A stretch of DNA of 64,000 bases from an uncultured Alphaproteobacteria bacterium (GTDB lineage Bacteria > Pseudomonadota > Alphaproteobacteria > Rs-D84): the NCBI GenBank assembly GCA_944392775.1, contig CALXXV010000006.1, positions 215,270 to 279,269 of the forward strand, written 5' to 3'. Below are positions 43,417 through 51,329 of this stretch, one piece after another. Every line of letters begins with the position of its first letter. The stretch's first letter is position 1. Both the position numbers and the translations under genes were made by a program. The notes beneath the pieces are model-generated. The model ran no database searches. It was not told the origin of the DNA and was given only the letters and a program-made list of their open reading frames with translations.

Positions 43417-44745
43417 TCAATCAAAAGGATTATCATCTTTTTTGTATTCTATTTCAATAGGTAGGTGTTCCCATTTTAAAGCTTCTGCTAAACCCCGACG
43501 CAAATATCTTGTATAAGATTCTGGTATGTCGGATGCGCCCCCGACATTTATTGTTATTTTCATCGGATGACGACCTGTTTGTCTGGCGAATTTAATTTTC
43601 ATTGGTCGTTTTAATCTAGACATTGGTGGTTGGCGTGCTTCGATCAATTTCCCTAAAATTTTATTTATTAGGCTGGTCGGCGCGTCGCTGTTTGAAAGAT
43701 CCCATTGCTCATATATTCTACGAAACATATTTTGAACCCCTGTTCCCGTTTCTGCAGATATTGCTAGAATCAACGGCTTTATAATTTGATGAAAAGAATT
43801 TGAAAACTGGTGTTTTAATTTTAAGAGTTTTTCATCTCGTTCTGCCGGAAGTATTAAGTCCCACTTGTTTAGAGCAACGCATAATATTTTTCCAGCATCA
43901 TAGACTTTAGATGCAATGCCTAGTGCCTGATTTTCTATGTTTTTAGTCGCGTCAATAACAAGTATTACTGCATCTGCTTTTTCTATTGCGTCTAATGATT
44001 TTAATGCTGACAGAGTTTCTACATCATCTTTTATACCGGATTTTCTTCTTAAACCTGCTGTGTCCATTAAAATTATATCGCGTCCGTAAAAATTTGTTGG
44101 GATTTTTACCGTATCTCTTGTTATTCCGGGCGCGTCTAAAACAATTTGTCTTTTTTCGCCTATGACTTTATTCACGAGAGTAGATTTTCCGACATTAGGT
44201 TGCCCTAAAACAGCAATTTTTAACTTTGTTTTTCCTGGCTCTTCAGTTTTTGTTGTTTCATTGCCTGCCAATTTATCTAAGAAATCATAAATTTCATCAA
44301 AGCCACGTTTGTGTTCGGCAGAAATAAGAACGGGTTCACCAAAACCCAATTTGTAAAATTCGTGTATATCAGAAAGTCTTTTATTTGATTCTGCTTTGTT
44401 TATTAACAGTAATACAGGAGATTTAGTTTTTCTACGTACTAATCTTGCCCATTCAATATCTTCATTTGTAAGTCCTGTTTTCCCGTCTACAACAAATAAT
44501 ACTGCGTTTGACTTAATAATTGTGTCAATCGCCATGTTTGTTGAATCAGAAGCTATACCAGATTTGGCGTTTTCAAGTCCGGCGGTATCTGATATTTCAT
44601 ATGGTCTGTCACGCATAGTTCCGCTGATCGTGTCGCGTGTAACGCCTGGTCGATCATGAACTAAAGCATCGCGTGTGCCTGTTAGACCGTTAAATAAAGT
44701 TGACTTTCCTGTATTAGGGCGTCCTGCAATAGTTATTTTAAACAT
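43417..44745 (-). CDS. der: Ribosome assembly GTPase Der (EngA)
   Basis: Double GTPase needed for 50S subunit maturation. The first G domain has ITIAGRPNTGKSTLFN at the N-terminus and DTAGLE. The second has AVLGQPNVGKSTLVNKV, DTAGLRRK and NKWDLI. A KH-like C-terminal domain includes RLKRPMKIKFARQTGRHP. 442 aa from the ATG at 44745, chosen because GGAAAAA lies at good spacing and the GTPase motif starts right after. In E. coli the order is yfgM-bamB-der; here an opposing gene has been placed between bamB and der. Confidence 0.96.
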   Translation of the reverse strand: MFKITIAGRPNTGKSTLFNGLTGTRDALVHDRPGVTRDTISGTMRDRPYEISDTAGLENAKSGIASDSTNMAIDTIIKSNAVLFVVDGKTGLTNEDIEWARLVRRKTKSPVLLLINKAESNKRLSDIHEFYKLGFGEPVLISAEHKRGFDEIYDFLDKLAGNETTKTEEPGKTKLKIAVLGQPNVGKSTLVNKVIGEKRQIVLDAPGITRDTVKIPTNFYGRDIILMDTAGLRRKSGIKDDVETLSALKSLDAIEKADAVILVIDATKNIENQALGIASKVYDAGKILCVALNKWDLILPAERDEKLLKLKHQFSNSFHQIIKPLILAISAETGTGVQNMFRRIYEQWDLSNSDAPTSLINKILGKLIEARQPPMSRLKRPMKIKFARQTGRHPMKITINVGGASDIPESYTRYLRRGLAEALKWEHLPIEIEYKKDDNPFD

Positions 44746-44810
44746 TACTTTTTCCATTGATTTTTTTTTATTATAAAGCAAAAATATAAATAATCAAATG
44801 GGGGCAATAA

Positions 44811-45407
44811 ATGATGAAGAAAATAAAAAATGCTTTGAAACATGTTAAAGATATTTTGATAAATCCAAAGCGCTATTTTACGAAAATTGTTGCGGATGGT
44901 AACTTAGAAGAATCTATGTTAAAAGCTTTCATATATGGTCTTATTGGCGGATGTTTAGTCTTGCTGTTACGTTTAATTGGCGGCGCGACAATAACGATAA
45001 GTGCGGTGTTTACAGCTATTATAATAGTGCCGGTTTTGGCGGTTGCTTTGTTATTTGTTATGGGTGGATTGTTAATGCTTGTATCGGAAATTACCGGGGG
45101 TGAAAGAGACTGGGAAATAGCCATAAAAGGCTTAGCGTCTGTATTTTTTATATATCCTGTTATTTTAGTATTGAATGCTTTAGCGTTTAATTGTACTTCT
45201 ATGTGGATTATAAGTTTGATGGTTGATATATATGTTTTATTCCTGTTTTATAATATTGCCTTGTATTGTATGAGGGGTAAAAAGACGAATGTTATAATTG
45301 TTATTGGTATTTTAGCACTGTTTTTAGCAACAGTATATGCGACAGATTATCATATTGGGTGGTTTATGTTAAAAAATGCAAGTGCTACATTAGCTTGTTT
45401 GTTGTGA
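44811..45407 (+). CDS. Yip1-like integral membrane protein
   Basis: A 198-aa protein with five predicted membrane helices (about residues 38-56, 63-90, 105-125, 130-150 and 158-178). The N-terminal amphipathic segment KHVKDILINPKRYF and a GGERDWEIAIKGLASVF loop recall Yip1-domain proteins, whose bacterial role is unknown. A GGGGG ribosome binding site precedes the ATG (44811 or 44814). It is divergent from der and convergent with bamB, thereby splitting the usual yfgM-bamB-der cluster. Confidence 0.65.
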   Translation: MMKKIKNALKHVKDILINPKRYFTKIVADGNLEESMLKAFIYGLIGGCLVLLLRLIGGATITISAVFTAIIIVPVLAVALLFVMGGLLMLVSEITGGERDWEIAIKGLASVFFIYPVILVLNALAFNCTSMWIISLMVDIYVLFLFYNIALYCMRGKKTNVIIVIGILALFLATVYATDYHIGWFMLKNASATLACLL

Positions 45408-45431
45408 TAGAGTAATCGTAAATTATAAAAT

Positions 45432-45460
45432 AAAAAAGCCTGTTTAAACGGGCTTTTTTA
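45432..45460. terminator. Bidirectional terminator between the Yip1-like gene and bamB
   Basis: AAAAAAGCCTGTTTAAACGGGCTTTTTT with a palindromic centre; serves both convergent genes. Confidence 0.85.
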
Positions 45461-46189
45461 TTTTTCTAAATTGCCACTTGCTGCGTTTATCTTTTGTTTC
45501 CCAACAATTATTGTTTTATTTTTATATACAGGTTCTGATTGTTTCTTTATTTCTGTGCGCCAATATACGGCACCATCAGAGTTCCTGATAGCATATAAGT
45601 AATTGTCTGTTGAAACAACGAAACTTACGTTTTCTGTCGTTATAAAAGGAACGGCAACGCTGATAGGTAGACACCAGGTTTTGTTGCCTGAACTTGCGTT
45701 TATACGACAAAAAGCGTCACCTAAACCACCGACGTATACAGAATTTCCTTGTACAATAATTGGGGCGATTATATCAAGAATCGAAGCCCCACCGGTCATA
45801 TTGCTTGCACGATAAATATCTGCGATCCATAATATTTGTTTATTCTTTGGGTTTATTTTTACTAATTCACCTGTTGTTAAGCCGGCATATACGTATTTAC
45901 CGCTACACACTGGTTTTTGAGAACTTTTAACGGAATTATTTGTTGGAAAACCGCTAAATATTTTTCTGTCCCCATCCCATACAATATTAGATGCATCTTG
46001 GGTGTATTTGCAATCTATGGTATCCAAAGGCATTAAATTTTCTGGTAACCCTGAAATTTCTTGATTTATAATATCTAACGTTTCATTTTCAAAGATGGCA
46101 GTTCTTTCTCCTGGTAGAATAGGGTCTTTTTCAGAACAGCCACACACTAGTAATGAAAAATAAGCAAGCAATGCAATTTTTTTGTTCAT
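45458..46189 (-). CDS. bamB: Short BamB-like outer-membrane assembly lipoprotein
   Basis: BamB is a beta-propeller lipoprotein of the BAM complex that folds outer-membrane proteins. Here a signal peptide with lipobox VCGC (Cys near residue 18) precedes PQQ-type blades: YVYAGLTTGELVKINPKNKQILW, SVYVGGLGDAFCRINASSGNKTW, YLYAIRNSDGAVYWR. At 243 aa it is far shorter than the 380-450 aa expected and holds only about half of an eight-blade propeller. Position after yfgM supports the call. It may be a reduced BamB. Confidence 0.72.
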   Translation of the reverse strand: MNKKIALLAYFSLLVCGCSEKDPILPGERTAIFENETLDIINQEISGLPENLMPLDTIDCKYTQDASNIVWDGDRKIFSGFPTNNSVKSSQKPVCSGKYVYAGLTTGELVKINPKNKQILWIADIYRASNMTGGASILDIIAPIIVQGNSVYVGGLGDAFCRINASSGNKTWCLPISVAVPFITTENVSFVVSTDNYLYAIRNSDGAVYWRTEIKKQSEPVYKNKTIIVGKQKINAASGNLEK

Positions 46190-46198
46190 AAAAAACTC

Positions 46199-46849
46199 TT
46201 ATTTTAAAGCTTGTGCGTTTGCAGATATTATATCAGGTACATCTTTATCATTTATAATGATATCTAACCATTTGTTAGCGTTTTCCTTGTCACCGATACT
46301 CAAGTATTTTTGGGCAACAAGCAGTCTACTTGTATAGTAAAACGGAGATTTTTTAGTATTTAAATCAGATAAATATTCTTCTACTTGAGGTGCACTCATT
46401 TCATCGCCTTGTAATCCGATTATGTGCATTTTTGCTAAATCTCTAAAATCTCTTGTGTTTCCGCTATGTGCAAGACGTTCAAGTTTTGTTATATCATTAT
46501 CCAACATATAGGATTGAAACAAAGATAAATCCGACATTGCACCAGATGAATTTTCCGATAAAGAAGCCAAAGCTTGTGCGTCAACATTTTCAATTGCGGT
46601 TTCATAGTTTGTTGCAATGGCTATTTGGTTTTGATGATGTGTACGAATACCAATCTGTATGGCTGTGGCTATTATAAGTATTGCCAAAGCCCCAACAATT
46701 AAATGTTTAGAATATTTTTTTACGAAAGCCAGTGTTTTTTCGTTGTTTACTTCTTCCCAAACTTCGCGGTATAAAGCATCTTCTGCGTATTCTTCACGTG
46801 TTTTTTTCTTTGGTTTTATATTTTTATTTCTTTCCAAAATTGAAGCCAT
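46199..46849 (-). CDS. YfgM-like membrane-anchored TPR protein
   Basis: YfgM proteins are inner-membrane anchored periplasmic TPR proteins linked to the Sec translocon and chaperones. This 216-aa protein has a charged cytoplasmic N-terminus (KPKKKTREEYAEDALYREVWEEV), one helix near residues 49-68 (HLIVGALAILIIATAIQIG), and a periplasmic helical region. Lys/Glu-rich N-terminus plus helix is the family layout. It is upstream of bamB with a 9-bp gap, as in E. coli, and divergent from rpoH. Confidence 0.82.
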   Translation of the reverse strand: MASILERNKNIKPKKKTREEYAEDALYREVWEEVNNEKTLAFVKKYSKHLIVGALAILIIATAIQIGIRTHHQNQIAIATNYETAIENVDAQALASLSENSSGAMSDLSLFQSYMLDNDITKLERLAHSGNTRDFRDLAKMHIIGLQGDEMSAPQVEEYLSDLNTKKSPFYYTSRLLVAQKYLSIGDKENANKWLDIIINDKDVPDIISANAQALK

Positions 46850-46877
46850 GGAAAAATCTCCTGTATTATTTGCTACC

Positions 46878-46904
46878 TTGATAAATCATATTTTATGGTA
46901 TACT
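46878..46904 (+). promoter_or_regulatory. rpoH promoter
   Basis: TTGATA (46878-46883) and an extended -10 TGGTATACT (46896-46904), 15-bp spacer. Transcription would start within a few bases of the ATG at 46914, leaving virtually no leader. Confidence 0.6.
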
Positions 46905-46913
46905 ATAAAAGTT

Positions 46914-47822
46914 ATGAAAAAGCAAATCAAGAACGCTTTACCAGTTATACAAAATCAAAGCTTGGTTTCTGCCCGTGGGGTTAGCGACGAAGCTGGATTG
47001 GCACAATATATACAGACAATACAGAAATTTCCAATCCTTACTGCTGAAGAAGAGTATGAATATGCTAATAAATGGGCAAAAGAGCAAGATAAGGATGCCG
47101 CAGAAAAATTATTGGCCAGCCATCTAAGATTGGTTGTTTCTGTTGCTTATGATTTTCGTAATTATGGCGTTCCTGTTTCAGAGCTAATCGCAAGCGGAAA
47201 TATGGGATTAATGCAGGCTATACAGAAATTTGATCCAGAGAAGGGTTTTCGCTTTTCTACTTATGCTATGTTTTGGATAAAGGCAGAGATATATGAAACA
47301 ATTTTAAATAATTGGTCTATTGTAAAAATTGGTACATCTGCTAATCAGAAGAGAGTTTTTTTTAATTTATCTAGGGCTAAAAGGGCTTTAGGAATAATTG
47401 ATAATAATTTATCTGATGAACAAACTCAACAGATTGCGGATTATTTAAATGTGCCAGAAAACGATGTTAAAAGAATGTCGACGCGTATGTCTGCGCGTGA
47501 TGTTTCTTTAAATGCACCGGCACATATGGATACGGATAGTCATGATATTTTATCGAATCTTCCGGATGAGAAAAATAGCGTAGAAGAATCTATTGAACAA
47601 TTAGAACTTAGACGTCGTGGATATGAACTTTTACGCAAGCATTTAGCACTGTTACCGCAGCGTGATAGAGAAATCTTGCAGGCACGTCGTTTATCTGAAC
47701 CGGTTGCAACATTAGAATCTTTATCTCAGAAATATGGTATATCGCGAGAACGTGTTCGTCAAATAGAAGAACGTGCTTTTAGTAAATTACGAGAGGCAAT
47801 TCTTAAAGATACGCAAGGTTAA
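46914..47822 (+). CDS. rpoH: Heat-shock sigma factor RpoH (sigma-32)
   Basis: Directs RNA polymerase to heat-shock promoters. Region 1.2/2.1 starts with AQYIQTIQKFPILTAEEEYE. Region 2 has LLASHLRLVVSVAYDFRNYG and SELIASGNMGLMQAIQKFDPEKGFRFSTYAMFWIKAEI. The RpoH-box QKRVFFNLSRAKRAL lies near residue 140. Region 4.2 has the helix-turn-helix LESLSQKYGISRERVRQIEERAFSKLR. 302 aa from the ATG at 46914; longer upstream starts run into the yfgM gene. In E. coli a leader structure controls rpoH translation; a nearly leaderless mRNA would exclude that mechanism here. Confidence 0.95.
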   Translation: MKKQIKNALPVIQNQSLVSARGVSDEAGLAQYIQTIQKFPILTAEEEYEYANKWAKEQDKDAAEKLLASHLRLVVSVAYDFRNYGVPVSELIASGNMGLMQAIQKFDPEKGFRFSTYAMFWIKAEIYETILNNWSIVKIGTSANQKRVFFNLSRAKRALGIIDNNLSDEQTQQIADYLNVPENDVKRMSTRMSARDVSLNAPAHMDTDSHDILSNLPDEKNSVEESIEQLELRRRGYELLRKHLALLPQRDREILQARRLSEPVATLESLSQKYGISRERVRQIEERAFSKLREAILKDTQG

Positions 47823-47824
47823 AT

Positions 47825-48853
47825 ATGAATTCGTCGTTTTTTAAATACTTTTTGTTTACTTTTTTTATTTTGTATTTTCCTAATCAGGCAAATGCTTTTC
47901 AGTATGACACGGGTCGTTTTTCTTTTCGCTTAAATGGTTATGGTACTGCTGGTTTCCTAGAGCCTGATTTTCAAGAACCGAATTTTATAAATGATTGGCG
48001 TATAAGAACGCAAATGAATTATGGGTTTTCATCTGGAAAATCTTTAGGTTTAGTATACGCTTTAGATGCTGCTGCGGTGGATGAAAATAAATTTATGCGA
48101 GAAGCTTTTTTGTTTTTTGAAAAAAATGCAATGGGGCGTATAGAGTTTGGTTTTACAGATTCTATCGCTAGAAAATTAAGTGTCGGACTGCCAGATGTCG
48201 GTGGTTTGCGCGTAAATGATAAACCTTTGTTTTATAAAAAAATTCCTCCGAAGGGGGCTGTTATATCCGATACGATTTTAACAACTGGTCGAAGCGCTTT
48301 ACGTACAAATATCGCTTCTGTTTCAAAAAATGGTTTACAATATGGTTTTTCTATTTCGGGTATTACAGATGATTATAATTATTCTTTAGATGGGGCATTA
48401 AAAATAAAAAATTCGTCTGGAAAAATAAAGACTGTTTATTCTGTTGGTGCTTCGTTTATGGATAAGCCAGATAATTATCGTACAGATTCTTATACCCCAC
48501 GTGTGACAGCTGATTGGCGTGCACAGGTTTCTAGTGGTATGAATTTACAGTATAATAGTTGGATATGGGGTGTTTCTGCCAGATTGATTTACGACGAAAA
48601 ACCGATTGGGGCAATTTCTGATGGCTTGGCAGTAGGTAGCGGGATTAGTTATGATATATTGAATTATAGTTTGTCTTTAACTTATATCTTTTCTGATACG
48701 GGGATATGGAATAGGAGCATAGAAGATTATATTGATCATACAGCTGTTGCTTCTTTTAGGTATAAATATAGTGAGAACTTAGATGGTTGGATGTCTTTAG
48801 GAATAACAACAGAAACTCCATTTTTAGCAGTTGGTTTAAGGATTTCTTTTTAA
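47825..48853 (+). CDS. Outer-membrane porin-like beta-barrel
   Basis: A 342-aa protein with a signal peptide (cut near ANA, residue 24) and alternating strands typical of a general porin: FSFRLNGYGTAGFL at the start, MGRIEFGFTDSIARKLSVGL in the middle and the C-terminal LAVGLRISF with the terminal Phe that guides barrel insertion. The VG(L)PDVGG and RSALRTNIAS parts recall Gram-negative porins of the OprB/Porin_4 kind. It starts 2 bp after rpoH with AAGG upstream, so it may be co-transcribed with the sigma factor. Substrate unknown. Confidence 0.78.
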   Translation: MNSSFFKYFLFTFFILYFPNQANAFQYDTGRFSFRLNGYGTAGFLEPDFQEPNFINDWRIRTQMNYGFSSGKSLGLVYALDAAAVDENKFMREAFLFFEKNAMGRIEFGFTDSIARKLSVGLPDVGGLRVNDKPLFYKKIPPKGAVISDTILTTGRSALRTNIASVSKNGLQYGFSISGITDDYNYSLDGALKIKNSSGKIKTVYSVGASFMDKPDNYRTDSYTPRVTADWRAQVSSGMNLQYNSWIWGVSARLIYDEKPIGAISDGLAVGSGISYDILNYSLSLTYIFSDTGIWNRSIEDYIDHTAVASFRYKYSENLDGWMSLGITTETPFLAVGLRISF

Positions 48854-48870
48854 ATATTAGAAAATAAAAA

Positions 48871-48896
48871 ATCCCGCTTTTGCGGGATTCTTTATT
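48871..48896. terminator. Bidirectional terminator between the porin and TPR genes
   Basis: ATCCCGC-TTTT-GCGGGAT with A- and T-rich flanks between convergent genes. Confidence 0.8.
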
Positions 48897-49893
48897 GTTG
48901 TAAATCGTTCATTAACCCTTGAATTCTTTCTATGCTTGCTTTATCTGTTAAAGCCGCTGCAATTGTGTAGGCCGATTCTAAGTCACTAATTGCGGCATTT
49001 GGATTTCCTATTGTTAAATTCAAGGCTGCAGACTTTTCAAAATAAGACATTGCTTGGCTTGATAAAGATTCTCTTTCTTCTGTTGTTGTGGCCCCTTGGA
49101 TTTGCTCAGATATTACGCGAATTGCAGAAGAATAATCGTTTATTGCGTCGTTGTAATTACCAATTGCTGTATATGCTTCTGCTCTTTCTGCATAAACAGA
49201 AGGAGATACAACACCGTCAGGTCTTGCAAGAGAATTTGTATAGTCCGCGATAGCGCCTTCCCAGTTTTTTAGCCAAAGATTTAATTGACCACGTTTAGCA
49301 TATAGATCTCTCATTTGTAATATTTGATTAGGATTTGCTGTTTGTGCGGCCAGTGCATTATTTATATCATTTAATGCGGTATTATAATCTTCTAGACGCA
49401 TATTTAACAAAGCGCGATCGTAATATGCAATTGCATTTACCGGATCTTTTTCTATTACAGTGTTAAAATCTTCTAGGGCATTTCTATAATTTGCAGATTG
49501 CATATATGCTTCGCCACGAAGTATGTATACTTCTGCTGGGGCGTTATTAGAATCTATGGCGGTTGTTAAATCAGCAATTGCACCTTCTATGTCGCCTTGT
49601 AATAATTTTGTTTTTCCATTTTCATAATAATCATTTGTTTGTAATAAAACTTCTTCTGTTATTTCTACATTGTCAGATGTAATTTGTGCATTATTAAAAG
49701 AACCGTGGCTGCGTCCTAGAATATAAAATGTTGCTGCAATAAAGAATAAAATTATAAACCAATAAATATAAACAGATAAGGACCAAGAGCTTGGGCATGA
49801 TTGTTTTGTAGACTTTGTTACAGTTTCTGCGTTTTTATATGTGCGAGTTGTTTTTTTCTGTACGTTATTCTTTTTAGAGGTATTTTTTTTCAT
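48892..49893 (-). CDS. Membrane-anchored TPR protein, unknown role
   Basis: A 333-aa protein: lysine-rich cytoplasmic N-terminus, one membrane helix near residues 46-63 (YWFIILFFIAATFYILG), and a periplasmic solenoid of at least five TPR units, e.g. VYILRGEAYMQSANYRNALED and AIAYYDRALLNMRLEDYNTAL. A typical interaction scaffold. AAGGAAGGGAG upstream of the ATG is a very strong ribosome binding site. It follows rluB-like by about 30 bp on the same strand. Partner unknown. Confidence 0.8.
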   Translation of the reverse strand: MKKNTSKKNNVQKKTTRTYKNAETVTKSTKQSCPSSWSLSVYIYWFIILFFIAATFYILGRSHGSFNNAQITSDNVEITEEVLLQTNDYYENGKTKLLQGDIEGAIADLTTAIDSNNAPAEVYILRGEAYMQSANYRNALEDFNTVIEKDPVNAIAYYDRALLNMRLEDYNTALNDINNALAAQTANPNQILQMRDLYAKRGQLNLWLKNWEGAIADYTNSLARPDGVVSPSVYAERAEAYTAIGNYNDAINDYSSAIRVISEQIQGATTTEERESLSSQAMSYFEKSAALNLTIGNPNAAISDLESAYTIAAALTDKASIERIQGLMNDLQQ

Positions 49894-49922
49894 AATGAAA
49901 CTCCCTTCCTTTAATAAAGATA

Positions 49923-50621
49923 TTAGAGAGATTTTATTAGCGCGTCAATTGTTTTCTGTGAAATTTTACGAATTTTTCCGACAGACAAATTTCCTAGCTT
50001 TATTTCTCCGAATGATATTCTGTGTAATTTTGTTACAGGACAGCCACAATGTCGTAAAACAATTCTTATTTCGTTTTTTTTACCCTCTGTAACTTCTATT
50101 TTTAATACATTATCATGAAGTATTTCTATTTTCATCGGTCTGTATGAAATACCTGATATAGTTATTCCCTTTTTTGCTTTTTCTAAACCATTTTTGTTTA
50201 GTTTTTCTACTGTTGCAATATATGTCCTAGGAATTTTTGATGATGGTAGCGTTAGTTTTTTTATCAGGTTACCATCGTTTGTAAGTAATAAAAGTCCTGT
50301 TGTTTTATAGTCTAATCTGCCGACATATTTTAATTGTTTAAAATCTTTTGGCAAAATGTCATATATTGTTGTCCTTCCATCTGGATCTTTTGATGTGGTC
50401 ATAACGTTTATTGGTTTGTGAAAAGCATATAACAAGCATTCTTTTCTTTTTGTTAAAATTTTTCCGTTTACAGATATTTTGTCGTTATCGTCTACGAAAA
50501 AAACGGGAGTTGTAATTTTTTCACCGTTTACAACGACCGCACCAGATTCAATTAGCTTTTCTGCTTCTCGTCTAGATGAGGTTCCTGTGTCAGCTATAAA
50601 TTTCGCAATGCGAATTTTCAT
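49923..50621 (-). CDS. rRNA pseudouridine synthase of the RsuA/RluB family
   Basis: Isomerises a uridine in rRNA. S4-type RNA-binding domain at the N-terminus (KFIADTGTSSRREAEKLIESG), then the RsuA/RluB core with HKPINVMTT and catalytic Asp in VGRLDYKTTGLLLLTNDG near residue 103. The C-terminal EGKKNEIRIVLRHCGCPVTKLHRISFG segment is a family mark. 232 aa, which suits RluB/RsuA rather than the larger RluD group; the target site cannot be told from sequence. ATG overlaps the rsmE stop (ATGA). Confidence 0.92.
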   Translation of the reverse strand: MKIRIAKFIADTGTSSRREAEKLIESGAVVVNGEKITTPVFFVDDNDKISVNGKILTKRKECLLYAFHKPINVMTTSKDPDGRTTIYDILPKDFKQLKYVGRLDYKTTGLLLLTNDGNLIKKLTLPSSKIPRTYIATVEKLNKNGLEKAKKGITISGISYRPMKIEILHDNVLKIEVTEGKKNEIRIVLRHCGCPVTKLHRISFGEIKLGNLSVGKIRKISQKTIDALIKSL

Positions 50622-51274
50622 TCTTCTACCTTACTTATTGCGATTGCGGCTGCTAATTCTGCACGTAAAATAGTTTTGCTAAGATTAATACCTTTGCAAC
50701 CAAGGGAATCCAGTGTTTCAAATTCTTTGTTAGAGAAACCGCCTTCCGGTCCGATAAGTATTTTCTTTGCGCCTTTGGCAACAGAATTAAAAGATTTGTT
50801 ATAAGCAGTACGTTCATCGGCAAAATACATTTCTGTAAAATCTAGTTCCGAAAAGTTTTTTATAGGTAAAATTTCTGGTATGCTATTTCTATTAGACTGT
50901 TCTGATGCTTCTATAGCTATTTTTTTTGCGCGTTCCCAATTTATATGACGAGCAGTAACATGTTCTGTCATAACTGGTTGCAACGCTTTTACGCCCATTT
51001 GTGTAGCCATGTTTATTAGTTCGTCGATATGTTTTATAGGCGCAAAATATAATGTTATATTATTTGAAGGGTCTTCGTGATCTGTTTTTTCTCCGACTAC
51101 AAGATGCTTTGTGTCTTCAGATAAAGAGGCTTTATATTCATTTCCTGCGTTAAAACACAGGCAATCTCGTCTTCGCATAACTTTAATAAGATAATGTAAA
51201 GTATCTTTTGAAACAGGAATAAATGATCCTGAATGGATATCTGTATCAATAAATATTCGTGGGATATTTTTCAC
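50618..51274 (-). CDS. rsmE: 16S rRNA m3U1498 methyltransferase RsmE
   Basis: SPOUT-class enzyme methylating N3 of U1498 in 16S rRNA. N-terminal PUA-like part with PRIFIDTD and HYLIKVMRRRDCL. The trefoil-knot SAM site appears as KKILIGPEGGFSNKEFETL and LSKTILRAELAAAIAI. The open frame runs on to 51391, but the GTG at 51274 has AGGAAA upstream, fits the family N-terminus, and leaves the divergent virD4-like start (51330) free. 218 aa is slightly short but complete. Confidence 0.93.
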   Translation of the reverse strand: MKNIPRIFIDTDIHSGSFIPVSKDTLHYLIKVMRRRDCLCFNAGNEYKASLSEDTKHLVVGEKTDHEDPSNNITLYFAPIKHIDELINMATQMGVKALQPVMTEHVTARHINWERAKKIAIEASEQSNRNSIPEILPIKNFSELDFTEMYFADERTAYNKSFNSVAKGAKKILIGPEGGFSNKEFETLDSLGCKGINLSKTILRAELAAAIAISKVEE

Positions 51275-51312
51275 GTTTTTTATATTTCCTGATTTATCAT
51301 TTAATATTTTTC

Positions 51313-51321
51313 TGATATAAT
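51313..51321 (+). promoter_or_regulatory. Extended -10 promoter of the virD4-like gene
   Basis: TGATATAAT, identical to the elements upstream of the tolC-like and macB-like genes. A start 6-8 nt later falls at 51327-51329, directly before the ATG at 51330. Confidence 0.55.
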
Positions 51322-51329
51322 ATAACACA

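Noticed and set aside
46659-46913. Longer rpoH start reaching back into yfgM
   Set aside because: The added residues are antisense to yfgM; the promoter and family N-terminus support the ATG at 46914.
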